DNA from: DATFWC01 sp045801465 | GTDB taxonomy: Bacteria > Pseudomonadota > Alphaproteobacteria > Rhizobiales > Xanthobacteraceae | Length of the DNA stretch: 20,563 bases | NCBI GenBank assembly: GCA_045801465.1 | Contig: JBJMSU010000198.1 | Location: 1 to 20,563 of the forward strand | Direction: 5' to 3' | In this document: positions 7,155 to 15,616 of the stretch, piece by piece | How the letters are laid out: the number at the start of each line of letters is the position of its first letter | Numbering within the stretch: the stretch's first letter is position 1 | The notes under the pieces: generated by a model | What the model was told of the DNA's origin: nothing | The model's database searches: none | The model's input: only the letters and a program-made list of their open reading frames with translations | Position numbers and translations under genes: made by a program

Positions 7155-8378
7155 ATGGATTTGCCCGTCACACGATCCGACTGGAGCGTCGCTGCGGCTG
7201 AGCGGTGCGTGACCATCCTTGGTGCGACGGGCTCGATCGGCACCAGCACCATCGACGTCGTCAAGCACGCGCGTGGGCTCTATCGCGTCGAAGCGGTAGC
7301 GTCGGGCGGGAACGCCGCCTCGCTGGCCAGGCTCGCGCGCGAACTCGACGCCCGCTTCGCGGCAATCGCCGATCCGCACGCCTATCGCGACCTCAAGTCG
7401 CACCTTTCGGGCACGCGGACCGAACCCGCTGCCGGATCTGCGGCAGTCGTGGAGGCGGCGCGGCGACCGGCCGACCTGGTGATGGCGGCCATCTCCGGCG
7501 CGAGCGGATTGGCGCCGACGCTGGCCGCGCTGGAGCAGGGCCGGACCGTCGCGCTTGCCAACAAGGAGTGCCTGGTCTGCGCCGGCCAGTTGTTCATGCG
7601 GACCGCGGCCGCCTCAGGCGCCACCGTGCTGCCGGTCGATTCCGAGCACAACGCAATCTTCCAGGCCTTGGCAGCCGGCCGGCGCGAGGATGTCCGGCGC
7701 ATCATGCTCACGGCCTCGGGCGGCCCGTTTCGGACATGGCCGATCGAGCAAATGCGCAACGCGACCCCCGAACAGGCCCTGAAACATCCCAACTGGTCGA
7801 TGGGGCCCAAGGTGACGATCGACTCGGCGACGTTGATGAACAAGGGGCTGGAGCTGGTCGAGGCTTACCACCTGTTCGCCTTGCCGCCGCGCGACATCGA
7901 TGTCCTCGTGCACCCCCAATCCGTGGTCCACGGATTGGTCGAGTTCCGCGACGGATCGGTCGTGGCGCAGCTCGGCTCGCCCGATATGCGCACCCCGATC
8001 GCCCATTGCCTGGCTTGGCCGGCCCGCATCGACGGCCGGGCGCAGCCGCTCGATCTCGCCCGCGTAGGAAATTTGAGCTTCGAGGCTCCGGACCTGCAAC
8101 GGTTCCCGGCGCTCGCCCTCGCCCGCGCGGCGCTCGAACAGGGCCGCGGGGCAACCACGGTCCTCAATGCTGCCAACGAAGTTGCCGTGGCAGAATTTCT
8201 CAATGGCCGTCTTGGATTTGCCGGAATTCCCGTGCTGGTCGAGGCGACGTTGCAGGCGGCTTCGCGGCGCGGCGTGATGCACGAGCCGGCGAGCGTTGAA
8301 CACGCGCTCGCGCTCGATGATGAGGCGAGACGCCTGGCACGCGATCTCTTGCCCGAAATCGCCGCAAAGGCGATATAG
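7155..8378 (+). CDS. dxr: 1-deoxy-D-xylulose 5-phosphate reductoisomerase
   Basis: Second enzyme of the MEP isoprenoid pathway; converts DXP to MEP with NADPH and a divalent metal, the target of fosmidomycin. 407 residues. ILGATGSIGTSTIDVV (21-36) is the NADPH-binding turn. VDSEHNAIFQ (161-170) gives metal ligands Asp162 and Glu164, and NKGLELVEA (229-237) gives Lys230 and Glu233. VHPQSVVHGLVEF and NAANEVAVAEFL also match the family. The ATG at 7155 is preferred, with GTGAGAG just upstream; a GTG at 7146 overlapping the cdsA stop is an alternative. The frame stays open to 6747, but that part overlaps cdsA and is not conserved. Its product feeds the farnesyl diphosphate used by UppS. Confidence 0.97.
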   Translation: MDLPVTRSDWSVAAAERCVTILGATGSIGTSTIDVVKHARGLYRVEAVASGGNAASLARLARELDARFAAIADPHAYRDLKSHLSGTRTEPAAGSAAVVEAARRPADLVMAAISGASGLAPTLAALEQGRTVALANKECLVCAGQLFMRTAAASGATVLPVDSEHNAIFQALAAGRREDVRRIMLTASGGPFRTWPIEQMRNATPEQALKHPNWSMGPKVTIDSATLMNKGLELVEAYHLFALPPRDIDVLVHPQSVVHGLVEFRDGSVVAQLGSPDMRTPIAHCLAWPARIDGRAQPLDLARVGNLSFEAPDLQRFPALALARAALEQGRGATTVLNAANEVAVAEFLNGRLGFAGIPVLVEATLQAASRRGVMHEPASVEHALALDDEARRLARDLLPEIAAKAI

Positions 8379-8423
8379 GGAACGAAGGGTGCGCGGCGGC
8401 AAACCGGGGGACGAGGCAAAAGC

Positions 8424-9569
8424 ATGAACCTCATTGAAGGTATGGGACTCTGGGGCACCGGGCTGACGGGCTGGATCATTCCCTTTCTGTTCGTCCTCTC
8501 GATCGTGGTCTTCTTTCACGAGCTTGGCCATTTCATCGTCGCGCGCTGGTGCGGTGTGCGGGTGCTGACGTTCTCGATCGGCTTTGGGCCCGAGATCGTC
8601 GGATTCAACGACCGCCACGGGACGCGCTGGAAGATTTCCGCGATTCCGCTGGGCGGTTACGTGAAGTTTTTCGGCGACGAGAACGCCGCCAGTGTGCCCG
8701 ACCCGGCGGCCATCGCGGCGATGACCGAGGAGGAGAAGCGCCTAAGCTTCGTGCACAAGCCGGTTCTCCAGCGCGCCGCCATTGTGGCCGCTGGTCCGAT
8801 TGCCAATTTCCTGCTGGCAATCGTGATCTTCGCGCTCGTGTTCATGACCTTCGGGAAACAGATCACATCGGCGCGAGTCGATTCGATTCAGCCGGACAGT
8901 GCGGCTACCGCGGCCGGCTTCCGGCCAGGCGATCTGGTGGTGGAAATCGACGGACGGCGCATCGAAAGCTTCACCGACATGCAGCGCATCGTGGCCGCGA
9001 GCGCCGGTCGACCCCTGAATATCACCATCGATCGCGGTGGCGTCCGCACCACCGTCCGGGCGGTTCCCGACCTGCGCGAGGTCAAGGACCGGTTTGGCAA
9101 CGTTCATCGGATCGGTGTTCTGGGAATTAGCCGTTCGATGACGGCGGACGATGTTCGCACCGAGAAGGTCCCGCCCCTCAAGGCGCTCGCCATGGGCGTC
9201 GAGGAGACGTGGACCGTGATCGAGCGCACCATGGCCTATCTGGGCGGCGTGGTCGTCGGGCGTGAATCTGCCGACCAGCTCGGGGGGCCGATCCGAATCG
9301 CCCAGGTCTCGGGTCAGGTGGCGAGCCTTGGTCTCGACGCGCTGATCAACCTCGCCGCGGTCCTGTCGGTCTCGATCGGTCTCCTCAACCTGTTTCCCAT
9401 CCCACTGCTCGATGGTGGTCACCTTTTGTTCTACGCGATCGAGGCGATTCGCGGCCGACCGCTGTCGGAACGCGCCCAGGAACTCGGTTTCCGCATCGGT
9501 TTAGCAATCGTCCTCATGTTGATGACCTATGCCACTTTCAACGACATCCTCCGCCTCATGTCTTCATGA
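8424..9569 (+). CDS. rseP: RseP/YaeL-type site-2 zinc metalloprotease
   Basis: Intramembrane zinc protease of the inner membrane; in E. coli it cuts the anti-sigma factor RseA and clears signal peptides. 381 residues. HELGH (32-36) in the first membrane helix is the zinc site, and LLDGGHL (328-334) near the C-terminus supplies the third ligand Asp330. Between them are a membrane segment (about 125-143) and one PDZ domain (about 150-215, with AAGFRPGDLVVEIDGR). Only one PDZ is clear, whereas E. coli RseP (450 residues) has two; the shorter form is usual in alphaproteobacteria. GAGG precedes the ATG at good distance. It lies between dxr and bamA, matching the common dxr-rseP-bamA order. The natural substrate here cannot be told. 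Confidence 0.95.
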   Translation: MNLIEGMGLWGTGLTGWIIPFLFVLSIVVFFHELGHFIVARWCGVRVLTFSIGFGPEIVGFNDRHGTRWKISAIPLGGYVKFFGDENAASVPDPAAIAAMTEEEKRLSFVHKPVLQRAAIVAAGPIANFLLAIVIFALVFMTFGKQITSARVDSIQPDSAATAAGFRPGDLVVEIDGRRIESFTDMQRIVAASAGRPLNITIDRGGVRTTVRAVPDLREVKDRFGNVHRIGVLGISRSMTADDVRTEKVPPLKALAMGVEETWTVIERTMAYLGGVVVGRESADQLGGPIRIAQVSGQVASLGLDALINLAAVLSVSIGLLNLFPIPLLDGGHLLFYAIEAIRGRPLSERAQELGFRIGLAIVLMLMTYATFNDILRLMSS

Positions 9570-9663
9570 CCGTGGCCTATGGGCAACGCTTTGACAGTAA
9601 ATGAGTAACGGGCGGGCGGATATGGTTCCCACGGGGGGCAAAAATCTTTAAAAACGGGGTGGT

Positions 9664-9686
9664 CGGCAGCGCCTGCTGGGCTGCCG
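9664..9686 (+). promoter_or_regulatory. Stem-loop in the rseP-bamA intergenic region
   Basis: CGGCAGC (9664-9670) and GCTGCCG (9680-9686) form a perfect seven-pair stem with a nine-base loop, 42 bases before the bamA ATG. No T-run follows. It may structure the bamA leader or mark a processing site. The 158-base gap also holds a TTGACA at 9591 but no -10 box at a suitable distance. Confidence 0.35.
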
Positions 9687-9727
9687 AATCGCGGGCGGCG
9701 ACAAAGACAAAATAGGGCGCGTTGCGC

Positions 9728-12289
9728 ATGAAGCTCTGGGCGGGCGTATTTCGCAGAGTAAGCGTGGCCGTCCTGATTCTCGGCGGCATCATCGTCAGTA
9801 CGACGGTGGTATCGCTCGCCACCGCCGGCAGCGCCGTCGCTCAGCAAATCGTCGTCCAGGGCAACCGGCGCGTCGAAGCCAGCACCATCCAATCGTATTT
9901 CCGGCTCAGGCCCGGCGAGCGGCTCGACGACCTCAAGATCGATAACGCCTACAAGGCTCTGGTCAACACCGGCCTGTTCCAGGACGTGCAAATCAGGCGC
10001 GCCGGCAATCAGATCATCGTCACGGTCATCGAAGCCGGCGTCATCAACCGGGTGGCGTTCGAGGGCAACAAGCGTCTCAAGGACGAGCAGCTCAACACCG
10101 AGGTACAATCGAAACCGCGCGGCACTTTCTCGCGCGCCACGGTCCAGGCCGACGTGCAGCGCATCCTCGAGATCTACCGGGCCGCCGGACGGTACGACAT
10201 TAGGGTCGAGCCCAAGATCATCGAGCTGCCCAACAACCGCATCGATCTCATCTTCGAGATCACCGAGGGGCCGAAGACCACCGTCAAGAACCTCGTGTTC
10301 GCCGGCAACAGGGCTTTTTCCGACCGGCGTCTGAAGGACGTCATCAAGACGGCCGAGACGGGAATCTTGAGCTTCCTGAAGAACAACGACCTTTACGATC
10401 GCGACCGCATCGAGGCCGATCGGGAACTGCTCAGGCGCTTCTATCTGAAGAACGGCTTCGCCGACGTGCGGATCGTCTCCTCGATCGCCGAATACGACCC
10501 CGACCGCAGGGGGTTTGTCGTCACGTTCTCGATCGACGAGGGCGACGTCTATCGGTTCGGCGCCGTGGACATCCTGTCGAACGTCCACGATGTCGATCCC
10601 GGCGCGCTGCGGGCCCGGCTGCGCATGCGATCCGGCGCCGTGTACAATGCCGAGCAGGTCGAGAAGACGGTCGAGGACATGACCGTCGAGATGTCCAAGC
10701 GCGGCTATGCTTTTGCACAGGTGCGACCGCGCGGCGATCGCGACTTGGCGGCGCGCATCATCAACATCAGCTTCGTGCTCGAGCAGGGCGCCCGCGCTTA
10801 CATCGAGCGCATCAACGTCCGCGGCAATACCCGCACCCAGGAGAGAGTGATCCGGCGCGAGTTCGAGCTCGCCGAAGGCGACGCTTACAATCGCGTGCTG
10901 ATCGATCGCGCCGAGCGGCGGCTGAAGAACCTGAACTACTTCAAGACGGTGAGAATCAGCAACGAGCCCGGTTCGGCGCCCGACCGCGTCGTGGTCAATG
11001 TCGACCTCGAGGAGCAGTCGACCGGCGACTTCTCGGTTGCCGGCGGCTTCTCGACGGCGCAAGGCTGGCTGGCGGAAGTCAGCGTTGCCGAACGCAACCT
11101 GCTGGGCACCGGGCAATTCGCCAAGGCGGCGGTGCAATATGGCCAGTATTCGCGCGGATTCGAATTCTCCTACGCCGAGCCTTATTTCCTCGATTATCGG
11201 CTCCTGGCCGGGGTCGACGTCTTCTACAAGCAGACGCTCCAGAACAATTACCAGTCCTACGATTCAAGGACGGTCGGCGCGGGGCTGCGGGTCGGATTGC
11301 CGCTGCGCGAGGATTTGAGCATCACGCTGCGCTATTCCGCCTACGAGCAGAAGATCACGCTGCCGCCCGCCTTCAACGACTGCAACAACGTCAATCCGGA
11401 CTTCGTGACCAGCTTCCCGACGCCCGACGCACTGGGGACGACCCCGGCGACAACGCCGCCTCCGGGCTTCGCCGGCCTCAACAACTGTTTCCTCAACGGC
11501 GAAGCCTCGCTCGCCATCAAGCAGTCGGTGTTGCAGGGATCGGTGTGGACCTCGCTCGTCGGCTACAATCTGGTCTTCAACGCGCTCGACAACAACAAGG
11601 CCCCGACCAGTGGACTTCTGGCCGAGCTGCGCCAGGATTTCGCCGGCGTCGGCGGCGACGTGCACTTCCTGCGGACCACCACCGACTGGCGTTATTACTA
11701 CGAGGTCTATTCCGACATTGTCCTCCTGTTGCGCGCCCAGGGCGGCCACATCACCGGCTTCGGCAATCAGAGCGTCACGAACCCGGCAAGTGGCGTGACG
11801 ATCGACAATCTGCCCGGCTTGCGCATGTTGGATCAGTTCTTCATGGGCCCCAATCTGGTGCGCGGCTTTGCCAGTTCCGGCATCGGTCCGCGCGACCTCA
11901 CGCCCGGCACCAATTTCGACGCGCTGGGCGGCACCATGTACTGGGGCGCCACCGCCGAGCTCCAGTTCCCGATTCCGGGCGTGCCGAAGGATCTCGGCGT
12001 GCGTCTGGCAGTGTTCGGCGATGCCGGTTCGTTGTGGAATTATGGCGGCCCGACCCAGGCTCAGCTGCAGACGCTGTTCCTGGGCCAGACGATCACGCCT
12101 TCCGACGACAGCATGCGGGTTCGCGCCTCGGTCGGCGCCGGCATCCTGTGGGATTCGCCGTTCGGCCCGCTGCGGCTCGATTATGCGCGGGCCTTCCTCA
12201 AGGAGGAATGCGACCAGATCTCGGTCGCGGGCGGCCACCAGTGCGACAAGCTCCAGGCCATCCGGTTCGGCGGCGGAGCGAAATTCTGA
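9728..12289 (+). CDS. bamA: Outer membrane protein assembly factor BamA
   Basis: BamA is the core of the BAM complex and folds beta-barrel proteins into the outer membrane. It is 853 residues, slightly longer than E. coli (810). A signal peptide (about 1-38, cleavage near SAVAQ) is followed by QIVVQGNRRVEASTI and five POTRA domains to about residue 360-430, then the C-terminal barrel. The loop 6 motif VRGF is at 711-714, and the protein ends in Phe as outer-membrane proteins usually do. Cysteine pairs occur in an extracellular-loop region (552 and 587) and in the last hairpin (828 and 839). The ATG at 9728 is preferred to the TTG two codons upstream. Skp, which follows bamA in enterics, is absent; lpxD comes next. 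Confidence 0.97.
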   Translation: MKLWAGVFRRVSVAVLILGGIIVSTTVVSLATAGSAVAQQIVVQGNRRVEASTIQSYFRLRPGERLDDLKIDNAYKALVNTGLFQDVQIRRAGNQIIVTVIEAGVINRVAFEGNKRLKDEQLNTEVQSKPRGTFSRATVQADVQRILEIYRAAGRYDIRVEPKIIELPNNRIDLIFEITEGPKTTVKNLVFAGNRAFSDRRLKDVIKTAETGILSFLKNNDLYDRDRIEADRELLRRFYLKNGFADVRIVSSIAEYDPDRRGFVVTFSIDEGDVYRFGAVDILSNVHDVDPGALRARLRMRSGAVYNAEQVEKTVEDMTVEMSKRGYAFAQVRPRGDRDLAARIINISFVLEQGARAYIERINVRGNTRTQERVIRREFELAEGDAYNRVLIDRAERRLKNLNYFKTVRISNEPGSAPDRVVVNVDLEEQSTGDFSVAGGFSTAQGWLAEVSVAERNLLGTGQFAKAAVQYGQYSRGFEFSYAEPYFLDYRLLAGVDVFYKQTLQNNYQSYDSRTVGAGLRVGLPLREDLSITLRYSAYEQKITLPPAFNDCNNVNPDFVTSFPTPDALGTTPATTPPPGFAGLNNCFLNGEASLAIKQSVLQGSVWTSLVGYNLVFNALDNNKAPTSGLLAELRQDFAGVGGDVHFLRTTTDWRYYYEVYSDIVLLLRAQGGHITGFGNQSVTNPASGVTIDNLPGLRMLDQFFMGPNLVRGFASSGIGPRDLTPGTNFDALGGTMYWGATAELQFPIPGVPKDLGVRLAVFGDAGSLWNYGGPTQAQLQTLFLGQTITPSDDSMRVRASVGAGILWDSPFGPLRLDYARAFLKEECDQISVAGGHQCDKLQAIRFGGGAKF

Positions 12290-12353
12290 CCTCCGGCCGC
12301 CGTGCGTGTGCAAGGGTAGTCACTCCCCAGGGCTGCTGGTATCGTAACGCGGG

Positions 12354-13436
12354 ATGACGGAGCCGGTGTTTTTCACGCGCCCGCCGGGGTTGACCGCGGG
12401 CGAAATTGCGGCACTCGCGGGGGCGGAGCCGCAAGCCGGGGCAAAGCTCGATCGGCGCATCACCAATATCGCGCCGCTCGATCGGGCGGGACCTGCGGAC
12501 CTGACCTTCATCGACAATGCCAGGCTTGCCGACGAGCTCGCCTCCACCCGGGCCGGCGTCTGTCTGGCACAGCGCCGCTTCGCCGGCCGCGCTCCTCCCC
12601 ACGTTGCCGTGCTTGTGGTGAAGGAGCCCTATCGCGCCTTCGTCACCGTTGCCCGCACGCTGTTTCCCGATGCCTTGCGGCCATTTTCCCTGTCGGAAAC
12701 AGTCGGCATCGATCCCGGCGCCAGCGTGCATCCGAGCGCGCGACTCGAATTGGGAGTGACCGTGGACGTCGGCGCCAGGGTCGGCCCGCGCGCCGAGATC
12801 GGCACTGGGACCACCATTGCGGCCAACGCCGTGATCGGCGCCGATGTGCGGATCGGACGCAACTCATCGATCGGTGCGGGCGCAACCGTGTTCCACGCCC
12901 TCATCGGTGATCGCGTCATCGTCCACCCTGGTGTCCGCATCGGTCAGGACGGGTTCGGCTACGTGCCGGGCCGCAGCGGCCACGTGAAGGTGCCGCAGAT
13001 CGGCCGCGTCATCATCCAGGACGAGGTCGAGATCGGCGCCGGAACGACGATCGACCGCGGCGCCAGCCGCGACACGGTGATCGGGGAGGGGAGCAAGATC
13101 GACAATCTCGTCCAGATCGGCCACAACGTCTCGATCGGCCGCCATTGTCTGATCGCCGGCCAGGTCGGCATTTCCGGCAGCTGCACGCTCGGGGACTATG
13201 TGATGCTGGGTGGCCAGGTCGGGCTTGCGGATCACATTGCGGTCGGCGAAGGCGCGCAGCTTGCGGCGCAGAGCGGGGTCATGCACGACGTGCCTGCCGG
13301 GCAGCAGTGGATGGGGACGCCGGCCAAGCCTGTGCGCGCCTTCATGCGCGAGTTTTTGACGCTCGCCAAGCTTGCGCGGGAACGCGGGCTTGCGCCCCGT
13401 TCGGGCGGCGGCGAGGCCGACGAGCAAATGCGATGA
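12354..13436 (+). CDS. lpxD: UDP-3-O-(3-hydroxyacyl)glucosamine N-acyltransferase LpxD
   Basis: Third acyl-modifying enzyme of lipid A synthesis: it adds a 3-hydroxyacyl chain from acyl carrier protein to the 2-amino group of the UDP-glucosamine intermediate. 360 residues. The N-terminal uridine-binding domain (about 10-110) is followed by many imperfect hexapeptide repeats (about 115-310) that form a left-handed beta helix. GQDGFGYVP (197-205) and NLVQIGHNVSIG (251-262) are diagnostic; His257 matches the catalytic His of the family. A C-terminal helix with FMREFLTLAKLARERG follows. No good Shine-Dalgarno precedes the ATG. Its TGA overlaps the fabZ ATG (ATGA). Confidence 0.96.
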   Translation: MTEPVFFTRPPGLTAGEIAALAGAEPQAGAKLDRRITNIAPLDRAGPADLTFIDNARLADELASTRAGVCLAQRRFAGRAPPHVAVLVVKEPYRAFVTVARTLFPDALRPFSLSETVGIDPGASVHPSARLELGVTVDVGARVGPRAEIGTGTTIAANAVIGADVRIGRNSSIGAGATVFHALIGDRVIVHPGVRIGQDGFGYVPGRSGHVKVPQIGRVIIQDEVEIGAGTTIDRGASRDTVIGEGSKIDNLVQIGHNVSIGRHCLIAGQVGISGSCTLGDYVMLGGQVGLADHIAVGEGAQLAAQSGVMHDVPAGQQWMGTPAKPVRAFMREFLTLAKLARERGLAPRSGGGEADEQMR

Positions 13437-13894
13437 ACAGCACGGATCAAACCCTGCCTCAGTTGGGACCGCAGGATATTATGCGGCTCCTTCCCCATCG
13501 CTATCCGTTTCTGCTGGTGGACCGCATCTTCGCGATCCGCAGCGATGAATCGTGCATCGGCGTCAAGAATGTCACGTTCAGCGAGCCCTTCTTTCAGGGC
13601 CATTTCCCCGGCAACCCGGTGATGCCCGGCGTGCTGCTGCTGGAGGGCATGGCGCAAACCGCCGGCGCGGTTTGCGGGTTCCACCAGGGACGGAGCGGTC
13701 CGGCCGCCAGGGTGTTGTTTCTCACCATCGACAAGGCAAAGTTTCGTCGTCCGGTCGTGCCCGGCGACGTCGTCGAATATCACATGCGCAAGATTGCCCA
13801 CCGTCGGACGATGTGGTGGTTCCGCGGCGAGGCAAAAGTGGTCGGCCAGCTGGCGGCGGAGGCCGAGCTCGGCGCCATGATCGCCGACGAGTAG
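13433..13894 (+). CDS. fabZ: 3-hydroxyacyl-[acyl-carrier-protein] dehydratase FabZ
   Basis: Dehydrates 3-hydroxyacyl-ACP to trans-2-enoyl-ACP in fatty acid elongation, and competes with LpxA and LpxD for the same 3-hydroxyacyl-ACP pool. 153 residues, hotdog fold. LLPHRYPFLLVDRI (19-32), then GHFPGNPVMPGVLLLEGMAQ (56-75) with catalytic His57 and Glu71, then DKAKFRRPVVPGD are the family signatures. The start is the ATG that overlaps the lpxD stop by four bases; a longer frame from 13145 runs through lpxD and is not conserved. Placement between lpxD and lpxA is the classical arrangement. Confidence 0.97.
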   Translation: MNSTDQTLPQLGPQDIMRLLPHRYPFLLVDRIFAIRSDESCIGVKNVTFSEPFFQGHFPGNPVMPGVLLLEGMAQTAGAVCGFHQGRSGPAARVLFLTIDKAKFRRPVVPGDVVEYHMRKIAHRRTMWWFRGEAKVVGQLAAEAELGAMIADE

Positions 13895-13907
13895 CGGGCG
13901 TCAAGGA

Positions 13908-14735
13908 ATGGCGAGCATTCATCCGACGGCCGTAGTCGATCGCGGTGCCGAAATCGCAGACGACGCGCAAATCGGCCCCTATTGCGTCGTCGGTCCGCAC
14001 GTCGCGATTGGCGAAGGCTGTTGCCTGCGGGCCCACGTGCACCTCACCGGGCACACGACGGTGGGCGCCAGAACCGCCATTGCGCCGTTTGCCTCGCTCG
14101 GCACGCCGCCGCAATCGGTCAAATATCGCGGCGGCCCGACACGGCTCGTCATTGGTCCCGACTGCGACATCCGCGAGGGGGTCACGATCAATATCGGCAC
14201 CGAGGAGGGCGGCGGGCTCACCGAGGTCGGGGCGCGCTGCTTCCTCCTGGCGGGATCGCACGTGGGCCACGACTGCCACGTCGGCAACGACGTTACGCTC
14301 GCCAACAACGCCGTGCTCGGCGGCCACGTGACGACCGGCGATTACGTAGCGCTCGGCGGCCATGCTGCCGTCCATCAATTCGTGCGCATCGGCGAGAGCG
14401 CGATGATCTCCGGCGTCAGCGGGGTTGCCGGCGACGTGATCCCGTTCGCGCTGGCGATCGGCCAGCGCGCCGTTCTCGATGGATTGAACGTCGTCGGCCT
14501 GCGGCGCCGCGGCTTCGGCCGCGCCGATATCCATCGCTTGCGCAACGCCTACCGCGCGCTGTTCATGGGGCAGGGCGTCTTCCGCGATCGCCTGAGTGCC
14601 GTGGAGGGCGAGTTCGCCGACGATCCGCTGGTCGGCAAGGTGATCGCCTTCATTCGCCAGGCAGGCTCGCGGCCGCTCATGATGCCGTTCAACTCGACCG
14701 TCTCCGCGAGCGCCGGCGCCGACACGGTGTCATGA
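13908..14735 (+). CDS. lpxA: UDP-N-acetylglucosamine acyltransferase LpxA
   Basis: First enzyme of lipid A synthesis, moving a 3-hydroxyacyl chain from ACP to position 3 of the UDP-GlcNAc-type sugar. 275 residues; hexapeptide repeats from the start (SIHPTAVV) to about 185, then a helical C-terminus with GLRRRGF. The catalytic His is His121 in AGSHVGHDCHVG, followed by NNAVLGGHV (His140) and AAVHQF. The segment PPQSVKYRGG (67-76) has Ser70 where E. coli has Asp74 (QDLKY), while Lys72 matches Lys76. VTINIGT also differs from the enteric VTIHRGT. Such changes may reflect a 2,3-diamino sugar acceptor. AAGGA abuts the ATG directly, an unusually short spacing. The TGA overlaps the lpxI ATG. Confidence 0.96.
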   Translation: MASIHPTAVVDRGAEIADDAQIGPYCVVGPHVAIGEGCCLRAHVHLTGHTTVGARTAIAPFASLGTPPQSVKYRGGPTRLVIGPDCDIREGVTINIGTEEGGGLTEVGARCFLLAGSHVGHDCHVGNDVTLANNAVLGGHVTTGDYVALGGHAAVHQFVRIGESAMISGVSGVAGDVIPFALAIGQRAVLDGLNVVGLRRRGFGRADIHRLRNAYRALFMGQGVFRDRLSAVEGEFADDPLVGKVIAFIRQAGSRPLMMPFNSTVSASAGADTVS

Positions 14736-15616
14736 GCGAGGCGGACCGCGCGGTCAACGACGGCGCGCCGCTCGCCATCATCTGCGGCGGCGGCAATTTT
14801 CCCCATGCGGTCGCCGATGCGGTCGCGGCCAGCGGCCGCCGCATCATCCTGTTCGGATTGACCGGCTGGGCTGATCCGGCGGCGATGGCACGCTATCCGC
14901 ATCATTGGGCGCGGCTCGGCCAGTTTGGGCGCTTCCGCCGGCTCGCGCGCGCCGAAGGCTGCCGCGAGGTGGTTTTCATCGGGTCGTTGGTGCGTCCTTC
15001 GATCGGGCAATTGCGTCCCGACCTGACGACGCTGCGGCTGCTGCCGCGCATCGTCGCCCTGTTCCGGGGTGGAGACGACCACCTCCTCACCGGTATCGCC
15101 CGCATTTTCGAGGAGCAGGGATTTCGCCTGCTGGGGGCCCACGAAGTGGCGCCGGAAATTCTCGTGCCTGAGGGAACGCTCGGACGCCATCGGCCGCTGG
15201 CGCGCGATCTCGCCGACATCGAGCACGGTCTTAAGCTGATCGCAGCCATCGGCCCGTTCGACGTCGGACAGGCCGTCGTGATTGCCGATGGTCGCGTCAT
15301 CGCGGTCGAGGCGGCGGAAGGAACCGACGCCATGCTGGCGCGCGTCGCTGATATGCGTCGCGCCGGACGGATCGTTTTGCCTGAGCATGTCGGCGTACTG
15401 ATCAAGGCGACGAAGCCCGGTCAGGACCGGCGGTTGGATCTCCCGTCGGTCGGCGCCAGCACGGTCGCGGCCGCTGCCGCGGCAGGCCTCGCCGGCATTG
15501 CCGTGGAGGCCAAGGGCGCCATCACCGACGATCTCGAGAAGCTGATCCGCGCCGCCGATGCCGCCGGCCTGTTCGTCGTCGGCGTGCCGGCGGGAGCGCC
15601 GCGAGCAAGCTCGTGA
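14732..15616 (+). CDS. lpxI: UDP-2,3-diacylglucosamine pyrophosphatase LpxI
   Basis: Hydrolyses UDP-2,3-diacylglucosamine to the lipid X-type monosaccharide; LpxI replaces the unrelated LpxH in most alphaproteobacteria. 294 residues. Visible conserved pieces are IICGGGNFP (16-24), VFIGSLVRPS (81-90), HEVAPEILVPEG (137-148), VEAAEGTDAML (192-202, with the Asp199 expected to be essential), KPGQDRRLDLPSVG (228-241) and the C-terminal GIAVEAKGAI. The start ATG overlaps the lpxA stop (ATGA), and its TGA overlaps the GTG of lpxB. A longer frame from 13982 crosses lpxA and is not conserved. Context between lpxA and lpxB settles the assignment. Confidence 0.95.
   Translation: MSEADRAVNDGAPLAIICGGGNFPHAVADAVAASGRRIILFGLTGWADPAAMARYPHHWARLGQFGRFRRLARAEGCREVVFIGSLVRPSIGQLRPDLTTLRLLPRIVALFRGGDDHLLTGIARIFEEQGFRLLGAHEVAPEILVPEGTLGRHRPLARDLADIEHGLKLIAAIGPFDVGQAVVIADGRVIAVEAAEGTDAMLARVADMRRAGRIVLPEHVGVLIKATKPGQDRRLDLPSVGASTVAAAAAAGLAGIAVEAKGAITDDLEKLIRAADAAGLFVVGVPAGAPRASS

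Noticed and set aside
9591..9626. TTGACA followed by TATGGT as a bamA promoter
   Set aside because: The spacing is 24 bases, too long for a sigma70 promoter. A different sigma factor cannot be judged from this alone.
9527..11137. A 536-codon minus-strand frame opposite rseP and bamA
   Set aside because: It mirrors conserved bamA coding sequence and has the low-complexity Asp/Arg/His-rich composition of antisense frames.
12290..12353. A lost skp gene between bamA and lpxD
   Set aside because: Only 64 bases lie there. Direct bamA-lpxD adjacency is, as far as I know, usual in this lineage, so it is not evidence of a deletion.
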